NCBI RefSeq assembly: GCF_000768355.1
Contig: NZ_AVPU01000003.1
Coordinates: forward strand, 1-64,000
Source: Lysobacter daejeonensis GH1-9
GTDB lineage: Bacteria > Pseudomonadota > Gammaproteobacteria > Xanthomonadales > Xanthomonadaceae
Reading direction: 5' to 3'
Length of the DNA stretch: 64,000 bases
Shown here: positions 43,208 through 50,986 of the stretch, piece after piece
Position numbering within the stretch: the first letter of the stretch is position 1
How the letters are laid out: every line of letters begins with the position of its first letter
Position numbers and translations under genes: made by a program
Notes under the pieces: model-generated
The model's input: only the letters and a program-made list of their open reading frames with translations
What the model was told of the DNA's origin: nothing
Database searches by the model: none

Positions 43208-43825
43208 CTACGGTGCGCTACACCCAGGCAGCCGGAAGCTGGCAATACGTGTCTGCCAACCTGCGGGACTCGAAGCCTGTCCCGCAGCGGTGTAGTACTC
43301 GTTGACGTACCAGAAGGTGCAGTCGTCCACCGGGTCAAGGTTCAGTGAGGTGTAGTCCCCCCAGCGCGAGTTGGTGGAGGTCTGCACGCCGCTGCCGTCG
43401 ATGATCGTGCCTTCGCCCTGCGTCATCTGCCCCAGCGCATCGCCGGCCAGGCGGCCTGTGTAGCGGATGCCTGGGAAGACGCTGGTGCCGTTGACCACGC
43501 TGTAGCCCATCGCGACGTTTCCTTGCTTGTCCATGGCCACACTGCCCATCCAGCGGTGGATGCCATCATTCGGCGCATACGTGCCCTGCTGGTATACGGA
43601 GTAAGCGCCACCGCTGCGGCGGATCTCGTACCAGCGCATGCCGGCGACGCCCGACGCCGCTTCCACCGACTGGCCGGTGACGAGCGCGTCGTAGGTCTTC
43701 ATGTTGCGGTAGGCCAGTCGGTGCGTTGGGCGCTGGCGATACGACAGCACGTCCAGGTATTGCGAGGGATTGGTGATGCCCGGCTGCGGCAGACAGTCGC
43801 GAGAGGTAGGTGCGCACGGGAACAT
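43208..43825 (-). pseudogene. Truncated secreted protein, C-terminal fragment
   Basis: A 205-codon frame with no signal peptide and no good start: a TAA lies just upstream in frame and the first ATG has no ribosome site. The sequence (CLPQPG, RPTHRLAYRN, GVAGMRWYEIRRSGG, GIRYTGRLAGDALGQM, SRWGDYTSLNLDPVDDCTFW, TRIASFRLPGC) matches the last 200 residues of large (600-700 residue) secreted proteins I recall from proteobacteria. So the gene lost its N-terminal two thirds. Intact parts show no frameshift, so the truncation is recent or the fragment is kept for some reason. Confidence 0.65.
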
Positions 43826-43901
43826 CGAACGCGGACTTTCTTAACGTCACCCGAGCGGGGGAATGACAACGCGCGAAAAGAGGAGTGTGGGGATCAGGAC
43901 A

Positions 43902-44057
43902 TTAGTCAGCGCCCATCGGGCCGTCGTAGCGCAACTTGCCGTCGGGTGGCACCTGCGACGCATACTCGGCGTGCGTGACTTCCCGTCCGCCCGGCGCGGG
44001 GCTTTCGGTAACCCCCACTTCCGGCACTCCGCGAGGTGGCGCCGGTGTGGCAATCAT
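43902..44057 (-). CDS. Possible small hypothetical protein
   Basis: A 51-codon frame from ATG 44057, Pro-rich, ending HAEYASQVPPDGKLRYDGPM. The third codon positions are G/C-rich, as in real genes here. No clear ribosome site, and it lies in the leader of the divergent peptidase gene. A conserved small protein cannot be excluded. Confidence 0.25.
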   Translation of the reverse strand: MIATPAPPRGVPEVGVTESPAPGGREVTHAEYASQVPPDGKLRYDGPMGAD

Positions 44058-44092
44058 GGTCGCCACCTGCCCCGCATCCAGGGATGGCTCCA

Positions 44093-45457
44093 ATGAACCT
44101 GAAATCCCTGTTTGTCGGCGTCATCCTTGCCTCGGCCTGCGTCTGCGTGCCGCCGCTGCATGCCGCGAAGAGTCGGTCACCTGTTGCTATCGAGCTAGTG
44201 CCGCACGATGCGCAATGGGAAGTGCGCTACACGCTGCCGCGCCCGGCGCACACATTGCACTTTGTGCGGGTCGATCGACGAGGCAATCGCGTGTCGTCGT
44301 GGACGCCAGTGGACCCGTCACTGGTGATCGTGCTGGAGGGCGGCGAGGAGGTCGTGCGCCGGGCTGATGGTGCGGCCTTCGACCACGCGGCCTTTCGCAT
44401 GGCGCCGCGCTACGTCACGCTTGAGAAGGATTACGCGCCCTTTGCGCCGTTCGGTGACGGCGGGCTGCTGATCCACACGGGCCGCCTCCACGCCTGCGCC
44501 GAAGGTTGCGCGGGCGACGAAACTTTCCAGGTGTCATTGCAGCCGCCCGAGGGGGCGCACGCCATCGTCCACGGCCAGGTCGTGCCGTCGGTGCGCTTCG
44601 AGGATGACAACGACGGCACCAATCTCTATGTCGGACGCGCCTTCCCGGTGACGACGCCGGACGTGGTCGCGGTGATCGACCAGGCCTTTCCGCCTGACAC
44701 TCGCGCGCGGTTGCAGTCTCTGCTGCCGCGCCTGATGGCGTTCTATGGCCGCGAGTTCGGTGCGCTGACCCGCCGGCCGATGCTGTACGCCTCGCGCGAC
44801 GAGGCGCACCCCGGCGACGGTTACGGTTTCCAGGGCGGCACGCTGCCGGGGCAGGTGTTCATGCACCTCTACGGTCGCCACGAAGCCTTCGGTACGCCGG
44901 CGTTTGCAGCACGACTGGATTGGTTCTTCGCGCACGAGGCCGCGCACCTGTACCAGCGCTACCCCGTGATGGCGAACACAGGTGACAGTTGGATCCACGA
45001 GGGCGGCGCCGATGCGCTGGCGGCGGTGGCACTGCAGGCACTGAACGTGGTGGACAGGGACGCGGTGCAGGCGCGGCTGCAGTCCTCGCTGGATGCCTGT
45101 GCCAGCGGTATCACGACGCACCCGCTGACGCAGGCGCACGTGGAGGGTTCCTTCGGCACGTTCTACGCCTGCGGCTTCGTCATGCAGATGGCAGTGGACG
45201 CTGCAGCACGTCGTGCCAGCGATGGCACCTGCGGGCTGGCCTGCGTGTGGCGCGACTTCCAGAAGCGCGTCGCCGCCGGTGAGCCCTGGAGCACTGAAAC
45301 CTTCATCGCGGCGGCCGCGGAGCGCACGGACCAGCGTACCGCACGCTTTCTCGCCGCCGTTGCCAATGACGTGCCCGCGCAACCCGCCGTGCTGCTGCGC
45401 GACGGACTGGCGCAGGCGGGGTGGGAGGGTGTGCCGCAGGCGGCCGGGACGAAGTAG
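44093..45457 (+). CDS. Exported zinc metallopeptidase of the gluzincin type
   Basis: A 454-residue exported protein with signal MNLKSLFVGVILASACVCVP. The zinc site is HEAAH (residues 281-285), with the third ligand Glu303 in WIHEGGADALA, 18 residues after the second His, as in M1/M61-type gluzincins. The N-terminal half (about 30-200) is beta-rich. M61 glycyl aminopeptidases and related secreted peptidases have the same plan, but sequence outside the motif is not familiar. Probably periplasmic or secreted. It is followed by a convergent hairpin-free gap and a DUF6164 gene. Confidence 0.75.
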   Translation: MNLKSLFVGVILASACVCVPPLHAAKSRSPVAIELVPHDAQWEVRYTLPRPAHTLHFVRVDRRGNRVSSWTPVDPSLVIVLEGGEEVVRRADGAAFDHAAFRMAPRYVTLEKDYAPFAPFGDGGLLIHTGRLHACAEGCAGDETFQVSLQPPEGAHAIVHGQVVPSVRFEDDNDGTNLYVGRAFPVTTPDVVAVIDQAFPPDTRARLQSLLPRLMAFYGREFGALTRRPMLYASRDEAHPGDGYGFQGGTLPGQVFMHLYGRHEAFGTPAFAARLDWFFAHEAAHLYQRYPVMANTGDSWIHEGGADALAAVALQALNVVDRDAVQARLQSSLDACASGITTHPLTQAHVEGSFGTFYACGFVMQMAVDAAARRASDGTCGLACVWRDFQKRVAAGEPWSTETFIAAAAERTDQRTARFLAAVANDVPAQPAVLLRDGLAQAGWEGVPQAAGTK

Positions 45458-45495
45458 CGGGGGTGGCAACGCGACCGCACTGGTATCCTCAGCCG

Positions 45496-45861
45496 ATGTC
45501 CAAGCTACTCCTGAACCTGCGCAACGTGCCCGACGACGAGGCCGACGATGTGCGCGCGATGCTCGACGCCAACCGGATTGCGTTCTACGAAACCGTGCCC
45601 AGCCGGTGGGGCATTTCCTCAGGCGGCATCTGGGTAACGGAGGATGCCGCCATCGTGGAGGCCAAGCGCCTGATGGCCATCTACCAGCAGGAGCGGCAGG
45701 CGCGCGTTCGTGCCGAATATGACGCCGCCCGGCGAGACGGCACCGCGGAGACGTTCTGGACGGTGCTGCGCGCCGAGCCCGCGCGCGTGGCGCTGACGGT
45801 GCTCGGCATTCTTGTGATGTTGGGGTTGGTGGCGCTGCCGATCGTGTTGTTGCGCGGGTAG
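45496..45861 (+). CDS. DUF6164-family membrane protein
   Basis: A 121-residue protein starting MSKLLLNLRNVPDDEADDVR. The soluble N-terminal domain (FYETVPSRWGISSGGIWVTE) and one C-terminal membrane helix (VALTVLGILVMLGLVALPIV) match my memory of DUF6164. The N-terminal domain is like DUF2007 'signal transducing' folds that handle small effectors. Single gene, 38 bases after the peptidase stop. Role unknown. Confidence 0.8.
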   Translation: MSKLLLNLRNVPDDEADDVRAMLDANRIAFYETVPSRWGISSGGIWVTEDAAIVEAKRLMAIYQQERQARVRAEYDAARRDGTAETFWTVLRAEPARVALTVLGILVMLGLVALPIVLLRG

Positions 45862-45891
45862 GCCTACGCATCGGCGGCCAGGCCGAAAGAC

Positions 45892-46257
45892 CTACCTTGT
45901 CAGCTCCAGCGCCGGCTCGAACCCACCGTAGATCAGGCGCTTGCCGTCAAACGGCATGGGGTTCTTCTCCGGGTCCATGCGTGGGTCGTTGCCCTCCATC
46001 ATTTTTTTCATGCCGGCGTCGCGGGTGGCCTTGTCGGGCCACTCGATCCACGAGAACACCACGGTCTCGTCTTCCGTGGCCTTCACGGCGCCGTAGAAGT
46101 CGGTGAGCTTGCCGTGGGGCACGTCGTCGCCCCAGCACTCCAGCACGCGCAGCGCGCCGTACTCGATGAACACCGAGTCACCCATGCGGGCGTGCGCAAT
46201 AAACTTGTCCTTGTTGGCGGTTGGCACGGCGAGGATGAATCCATCGACGTAGGACAT
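45892..46257 (-). CDS. DUF1428 family protein
   Basis: A 121-residue protein starting MSYVDGFILAVPTANKDKFI after GGAGACC. Blocks LRVLECWGDDVPHGKLTDFY and ETVVFSWIEWPDKATRD, then MPFDGKRLIYGGFEP, are the DUF1428 signature, a ferredoxin-like dimeric alpha-beta fold. A stress-related role is suspected in the family but not proven. Single gene. Confidence 0.88.
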   Translation of the reverse strand: MSYVDGFILAVPTANKDKFIAHARMGDSVFIEYGALRVLECWGDDVPHGKLTDFYGAVKATEDETVVFSWIEWPDKATRDAGMKKMMEGNDPRMDPEKNPMPFDGKRLIYGGFEPALELTR

Positions 46258-46529
46258 GGCGGTCTCCGGGCATGTGGGTGTGCCGAAGACTCTGCGCCCG
46301 GTGATGGTAGCTGCGCGTGAAAGGGCGCGCCCTCGGAACTTCACGCGCACTCTGCCATTGACCACGAAATCACCGGGCGGCCCCGGGGGGGGCGGGGTGT
46401 TGCGATGGGCGGCTGGGCCATCGCCAGATGGTGCGTGACGGCGGAGCAGTGAGCGCTGTCGCTGGCAGGCAAGCCAGCGCATGATGGAGCCGGAAATCGG
46501 GATCGACTACGGAATTTGGCGAGGAGGGC

Positions 46530-47126
46530 ATGGACATGAAGATGGCGTTGCGTTGCCGTTGCGGTTCGGTAAGGGGCGAGATGGAAACCAGCCGCGCCTA
46601 CGCGCGCGCGACGTGTTACTGCAAGGACTGCCGCGCCTTTGCGCGCTTCCTCGGCGTACCCGATGTGTTGGATGAGGCTGGCGGCACGGACATCGTGCCG
46701 GTGGCGCCAGCCGCGGTGCGCTTTACCGCCGGCAGTGAGCACGTGGCGTGCATGTCGCTGAGTCCAAAGGGGTTGCTGCGCTGGTATGCCAAGTGTTGTC
46801 GAACGCCATTGGCCAACACCCCGCGAGAGCCGAAGTTGCCTTACGTGGGCATGGTGAGCGCGTGTTTTGACGCGCCGCCGCAGGCGGTCGACGCGGCTTT
46901 CGGCCCGCGCGCTCGCGTCGTGCTCAACACGCAATCTGCGACGTCGCCGGTGCCGGGTACGCTCATGGCCCTCGCTATCGGCAGCCTGCGCATCCTGATG
47001 GGGGTGCTGGGCGTGAAGCTGCGTCGCGAACGGGCTTCGCCCTTCTTTGATGCCACTGGACAGCCATTGCGCGTGCCGGAGGTGGTCAGCCGCGAGCGGC
47101 GGACGGAGCTGGAGCGTGCCGGCTGA
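46530..47126 (+). CDS. DUF6151/GFA-like zinc-binding protein
   Basis: A 198-residue protein. MKMALRCRCGSVRGEM and CYCKDCRAFARFLG give the CxCG...CxCxxC cysteine set of GFA (glutathione-formaldehyde-activating) folds, and a further CC (KCCRTPLANTP) supplies the remaining zinc ligands. The C-terminal half is longer than in GFA enzymes. DUF6151 fits. Start at ATG 46530, after GAGGAGGG. Possibly a thiol- or aldehyde-handling enzyme; not shown. Confidence 0.75.
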   Translation: MDMKMALRCRCGSVRGEMETSRAYARATCYCKDCRAFARFLGVPDVLDEAGGTDIVPVAPAAVRFTAGSEHVACMSLSPKGLLRWYAKCCRTPLANTPREPKLPYVGMVSACFDAPPQAVDAAFGPRARVVLNTQSATSPVPGTLMALAIGSLRILMGVLGVKLRRERASPFFDATGQPLRVPEVVSRERRTELERAG

Positions 47127-47179
47127 GGCTAGGGGATGGTGAAGTCGCCGCGGTCGCAGCACACACGCGGGCAGGGTGG

Positions 47180-47998
47180 CTACGCGCTGACCTGGACCAC
47201 GAGCGCCTGCATTCTGCCCGCGATGGGCCCGTCGCCGAATCGCCTGGACAATGCCTGCTCGACCACTTGGGTAGCGTGCTCCAGCCGTGCAGGATCGCGC
47301 GCTTCGATCTCGTTGCGCACCGGCGTGGCTTGGCAGTAGGCAATGGCCGGAATGCTGGGAACGTCGGCGTGGCTGGTGTTGGAAAGGGTGTCGATGTGCG
47401 GTGGATGCGTGAATCCGCCGGCGACGAGGTCGCGCGCGATGGCTTCACGGTCGAAATAGCCGTGTGGCGTACGGGCCAGGAAGCCTGGCGGGTTGTCCGG
47501 AAACACTTCTGCCAATGCGTCGGTGACCGTCTGTGCCAGGACGTTTTCCTCGATACGGTCCCAGGTGTTGAACAGGAATGTGCCGCCGGGGCGAAGCACG
47601 CGCCGCGCTTCGGCGAAGGCCTTGGGTTTGTCGGGAAAGAACATCACGCCGAACTGGCACACGACCGCGTCGAACGAGGCATCGGCGAACGGGAGTTGCT
47701 GCGCATCTGCGGGGCGCCATTCCACCGGGCGCGACGTGCCCGTGCGCTCGGCCTGCTCCAGCATGGCGGCATTGAGGTCGGTGGCAACGATGGAGGTGTC
47801 CCCGGGTAGGCGCATCGCCAACTGGCGGGTGACCACGCCGGTGCCGGCGGCGACCTCCAGGACAGCGTGGGCGGACAGCCTGGCCACGCGCGCGGCGAGG
47901 TCGTCCGCGTAGGGCTGGAAGAGCATGGGGACGAGGTAGCGTTCATACAGCGCGGGAATCGAACCGCTGAACTGGGCATCGGATGGGATGTGTTCCAT
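47180..47998 (-). CDS. Class I SAM-dependent methyltransferase
   Basis: A 272-residue enzyme. SAM motif I VLEVAAGTGVVTRQLA (Gly-rich with Ala for the first Gly), acidic strand-2 end SIVATDLNAAML, and motif II to IV block FDAVVCQFGVMFFPDKPKAF and RVLRPGGTFLFNTWD. This is UbiE-like. The N-terminal EHIPSDAQFSGSIPALYERY is typical of Methyltransf_11 enzymes on small molecules. Single gene; substrate unknown. Confidence 0.87.
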   Translation of the reverse strand: MEHIPSDAQFSGSIPALYERYLVPMLFQPYADDLAARVARLSAHAVLEVAAGTGVVTRQLAMRLPGDTSIVATDLNAAMLEQAERTGTSRPVEWRPADAQQLPFADASFDAVVCQFGVMFFPDKPKAFAEARRVLRPGGTFLFNTWDRIEENVLAQTVTDALAEVFPDNPPGFLARTPHGYFDREAIARDLVAGGFTHPPHIDTLSNTSHADVPSIPAIAYCQATPVRNEIEARDPARLEHATQVVEQALSRRFGDGPIAGRMQALVVQVSA

Positions 47999-48186
47999 GA
48001 CGTGCCTCCTGTTCGCAACGGGGGCGAAAGGGCGAACCCCGCCTGGCAGGCTCGGCGGGACACTGGGTGCGCTGGCTCCGGCATGCTACTCCTTGGGCGA
48101 GTGTGGCGTGTCGAAGTCCGCGCCCTCCGTTCGTCTTAGGAAAGACAGCCGGCCATTGGGCCGTTCACCAACCAAGGAGATTCGCC

Positions 48187-48765
48187 ATGTTCCACGCCCG
48201 TTTTGCCATCGCCCTGTTGGGCGTGCTCGCCACTGCATCCACCGTGGCCGGCCCGACGACCTACAAGATCGATCCGGACCACACTTTCCCCAGCATCGAG
48301 GCCGATCACATGGGCATGTCGGTGTGGCGCGGCAAGTTCAATCGCACCACGGGGCAGGTGACGCTGGACAAGGCGGCCGGCGCCGGCACGTTGTCGGTGG
48401 ACATTGACCTGGGCAGCATCGACTTTGGGCAGGATGCGCTGAATGCGTTGATGGCCAAGCCGGAGTACTTCGACACGGCGCGCCAGCCCAAGGCCGCCTA
48501 TGCCGGCACGCTTGCGGGTTTCGTGGACGGCAGGCCCACGCGGGTGGACGGCACCCTGACCCTGCGCGGCGTTACGCGCCCGGTGACGCTGGACATCAAG
48601 TCGTTCAAGTGCATGCCGCACCCGGTGTTGAAGCGTGACTGGTGCGGTGCCGATGCCTACGCGACGCTCAACCGCGAGGACTTCGGCATCGTGGCCGGCA
48701 AGGACTGGGGGTTCTCGATGGAGGTGGGGCTGCGGATCCAGGTGGAGGCGGTGGCGGAGCATTGA
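48187..48765 (+). CDS. YceI-family exported lipid-binding protein
   Basis: A 192-residue protein with a signal peptide (MFHARFAIALLGVLATASTV) and start behind AAGGAG. YKIDPDHTFPSIEADHMGMS and TRVDGTLTLRGVTRPVTLDI are the YceI signature, an 8-stranded lipocalin-like barrel that binds isoprenoid quinones. Two Cys (KCMPHPVLKRDWCG) may form a disulfide. Periplasmic. It has a clean, separate transcription unit. Confidence 0.9.
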   Translation: MFHARFAIALLGVLATASTVAGPTTYKIDPDHTFPSIEADHMGMSVWRGKFNRTTGQVTLDKAAGAGTLSVDIDLGSIDFGQDALNALMAKPEYFDTARQPKAAYAGTLAGFVDGRPTRVDGTLTLRGVTRPVTLDIKSFKCMPHPVLKRDWCGADAYATLNREDFGIVAGKDWGFSMEVGLRIQVEAVAEH

Positions 48766-48834
48766 ACGTGGATGGATCGCCACCCATCCGGGTGAGGGTT
48801 CCAGCCGTCCCGTCGTCGACGATTCGGAGCAGAA

Positions 48835-49098
48835 TTGTCCTCGATGCCACATTGCACCGTCCGCTACAACGTACGACTCGTTCCGAAGGCGATTGACGGT
48901 CGGGCGATGGATGCTGTCGGCATTTTCTACGAGGAGCGCGCCCCCGATCTGCTGGGTGAACCTGGAAACTTGCTGCATCGCCGCCTCGTCACCTTTAGCG
49001 GCGCAGCCGGCTATGCTCTCCGGGACATGGTGACCCGTGGCAACGATTGGAAGATGGATGTGCTTGGTCGGATCGACCCACTGAAGTGGGATAGCTGA
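48835..49098 (+). CDS. Small hypothetical protein
   Basis: An 87-residue soluble protein. A TTG at 48835 with GGAG 5 bases ahead is the best start; ATG 48844 has that site 14 bases away. The sequence (VRYNVRLVPKAIDGRAMDAV, GIFYEERAPDLLGEPGN, MVTRGNDWKMDVLGRIDPLK) looks like real protein with mixed alpha/beta character. No known family recognised. It lies between the YceI and acyltransferase genes. Confidence 0.5.
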   Translation: MSSMPHCTVRYNVRLVPKAIDGRAMDAVGIFYEERAPDLLGEPGNLLHRRLVTFSGAAGYALRDMVTRGNDWKMDVLGRIDPLKWDS

Positions 49099-49175
49099 CT
49101 GGTTTTCCCATTGCGGCGCAGGGGCAGGGCCGCACTGGGGGCATGGTCGGAGCAATCGCGTCGCCCTCAGGTAAC

Positions 49176-50072
49176 ATGGCGGCCATGCTGCCATTACGCC
49201 TTGCATTGCTCTTTCTGTTGATTGCCGCCAGCACCGTGCTGCACGTGTTGCCCCTGCTGCTGGTGGCGCTGGTGAAGGCGGCGCTGCCTTCCAGACGCCT
49301 GCGCGTGGCCAGCAACCCGATGCTCACCGGGCTGGCGGAGAGCTGGATCGGGGTGAACAACTGGCTGTGGGAGCGCTTCACGGGCACCCGCGTCACGATC
49401 AGTGGTGACGCGCCGCTGAAGGCCGATGGCCATTACCTGGTGCTGGCCAACCACCAGAGTTGGGTCGACATCCTGGTGTTGCAGAAAGTGTTCAACCGGC
49501 GCATCCCGTTGATGCGCTTTTTCCTGAAGCGACAACTGATCTGGGTGCCGCTCTTGGGCTTGGCGTGGTGGGCGCTGGATTTTCCGTTCATGGGCCGCTA
49601 TACGCCCAAGCAGATCGCGCGTCGGCCGGAGTTGGCCGGGCGCGACATCGCGGCCACCCGCCGCGCCTGCCAGAAGTTCCGCGCGATCCCGGTGGCGATC
49701 ATGAACTTCGTGGAAGGCACGCGGTTCACGACGGCCAAGCACGGGAAGCAAGGCTCGCCATACCAGCACCTGCTCAAGCCCAAGTCCGGGGGCGTGGCCT
49801 TCGTGCTGGACGCGATGGGCGATGGCCTGCATGGGATCCTGGACGTGACGATTGCGTACCCCGGTGGGTCGCCGTCGCTGCTGGACCTGCTGGCCAATCG
49901 CATCCCCGAGGTGCGCATCCACATGCGCCAGCGTCCGATTCCGGAGGAGATGCTGCGTGGCGACTACCAGGGCGACAGGACCTTCCGCGCTCAGTTCCAG
50001 CAATGGATGAATGGGTTGTGGCGGGAGAAGGACGCAGACATGGTGCGGCTGCTGCAGGACGAGAGCGCCTGA
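49176..50072 (+). CDS. PlsC-like acyltransferase (YihG type)
   Basis: A 298-residue membrane enzyme. The N-terminal hydrophobic helix is followed by the LPLAT motifs: NHQSWVDIL (HX4D catalytic pair), a GRYTPKQI loop, and FVEGTRFT (EGTR, phosphate binding). This matches YihG-like lysophosphatidic-acid/glycerophospholipid acyltransferases of E. coli. ATG 49176 and 49185 are both possible starts. It makes or remodels phospholipids. Ends with a bidirectional terminator. Confidence 0.87.
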   Translation: MAAMLPLRLALLFLLIAASTVLHVLPLLLVALVKAALPSRRLRVASNPMLTGLAESWIGVNNWLWERFTGTRVTISGDAPLKADGHYLVLANHQSWVDILVLQKVFNRRIPLMRFFLKRQLIWVPLLGLAWWALDFPFMGRYTPKQIARRPELAGRDIAATRRACQKFRAIPVAIMNFVEGTRFTTAKHGKQGSPYQHLLKPKSGGVAFVLDAMGDGLHGILDVTIAYPGGSPSLLDLLANRIPEVRIHMRQRPIPEEMLRGDYQGDRTFRAQFQQWMNGLWREKDADMVRLLQDESA

Positions 50073-50081
50073 TCCGACAAC

Positions 50082-50112
50082 GAAAGAAGCCCGCATTCGG
50101 CGGGCCTCTTTC
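50082..50112. terminator. Bidirectional terminator
   Basis: An imperfect 13-bp stem GAAAGAAGCCCGC / GCGGGCCTCTTTC has A- and T-rich ends on both sides, so it can stop both the acyltransferase and the leftward outer-membrane protein gene. Confidence 0.8.
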
Positions 50113-50132
50113 TGGTGCGTCGTGGGCGAACT

Positions 50133-50777
50133 TTAGAAGCGGTATTCCACCGTCAGGCTCACGCTGCGGGCATCGCGCTTGTCGTCCGACAGTTCGTACT
50201 CGTCGTTGACCGGGTTGTACTGCACCTGCGAGTAGCGGTACTGGTTGACCATCAGGCCCACGTCCAGCAGCGGCATGATCGTGGTGCCCACGCCGACACC
50301 CACGTAGGTGCCGCCATCGTTGTCTTCGAAGGCGCGGTGCTCGGTGACGGGCGTCGTGTCGATGGCGTTGTTGACCGAGGTCGCCTCCAGCTCGCGCTTG
50401 AAGCCGATGTAGCCTGCGCGGCCGATGGCGTACACCGGCACCAGCGGCGGCTTGATGCGTGCGTTGAGGCCGACGAAGGCGTAGCGCGAATTCAGCGTGT
50501 AGCTGTTGTCGACGTAGCCGCCGGTGTAGTCGTAGCGGGTGTCGTCGTGCAGCTCGCCCAGCTTGCCCAAGCCGCCTTCCAGGCCCGCCTGGGCGTAGCC
50601 GATGCCCCAGCGGTAGCCGACGCTGGCCTGCATGAGGCTGCTCTGGTCGCCGTCGAAGTTGTCGCCCTCGAGGTCCATGCGGCCAACTTGGCCGTTGATG
50701 AAAAAGTCGCCCGCGAACGCGGAGGGAACAATGGCGAAACAGGCGGCGAACAGGGCCGTGCATCCAAGCTTACGCAT
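50133..50777 (-). CDS. Outer-membrane beta-barrel protein
   Basis: A 214-residue protein with signal MRKLGCTALFAACFAIVPSA and an alternating-residue barrel. It ends VSLTVEYRF; the terminal Phe is the Bam recognition signal. Strands such as GYRWGIGYAQAGLEGGLGKL and TYVGVGVGTTIMPLLDVGLM suggest an 8-stranded OmpA/OmpW-like barrel. The start at ATG 50777 is chosen for the signal peptide. Function unknown. Confidence 0.8.
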   Translation of the reverse strand: MRKLGCTALFAACFAIVPSAFAGDFFINGQVGRMDLEGDNFDGDQSSLMQASVGYRWGIGYAQAGLEGGLGKLGELHDDTRYDYTGGYVDNSYTLNSRYAFVGLNARIKPPLVPVYAIGRAGYIGFKRELEATSVNNAIDTTPVTEHRAFEDNDGGTYVGVGVGTTIMPLLDVGLMVNQYRYSQVQYNPVNDEYELSDDKRDARSVSLTVEYRF

Positions 50778-50986
50778 GTGGGTACCGTGTTGATGGGAAA
50801 CAAAAGTGCGCGCGTCGGGGGAGCCAGCGCGGGTGAGTAGGGTAGCGGGCCGTTGGATCCCGTGATGCGACGTCGCGCACGACGCGTTCATCGCCCGTAG
50901 GGGGGTGATGTGCTGTGACGGCTGTCAACCTTGGGCTTGCGTGCTCGTTTCCAGAAGACACATCCACTCTTCCAGGACGCGCTGTC

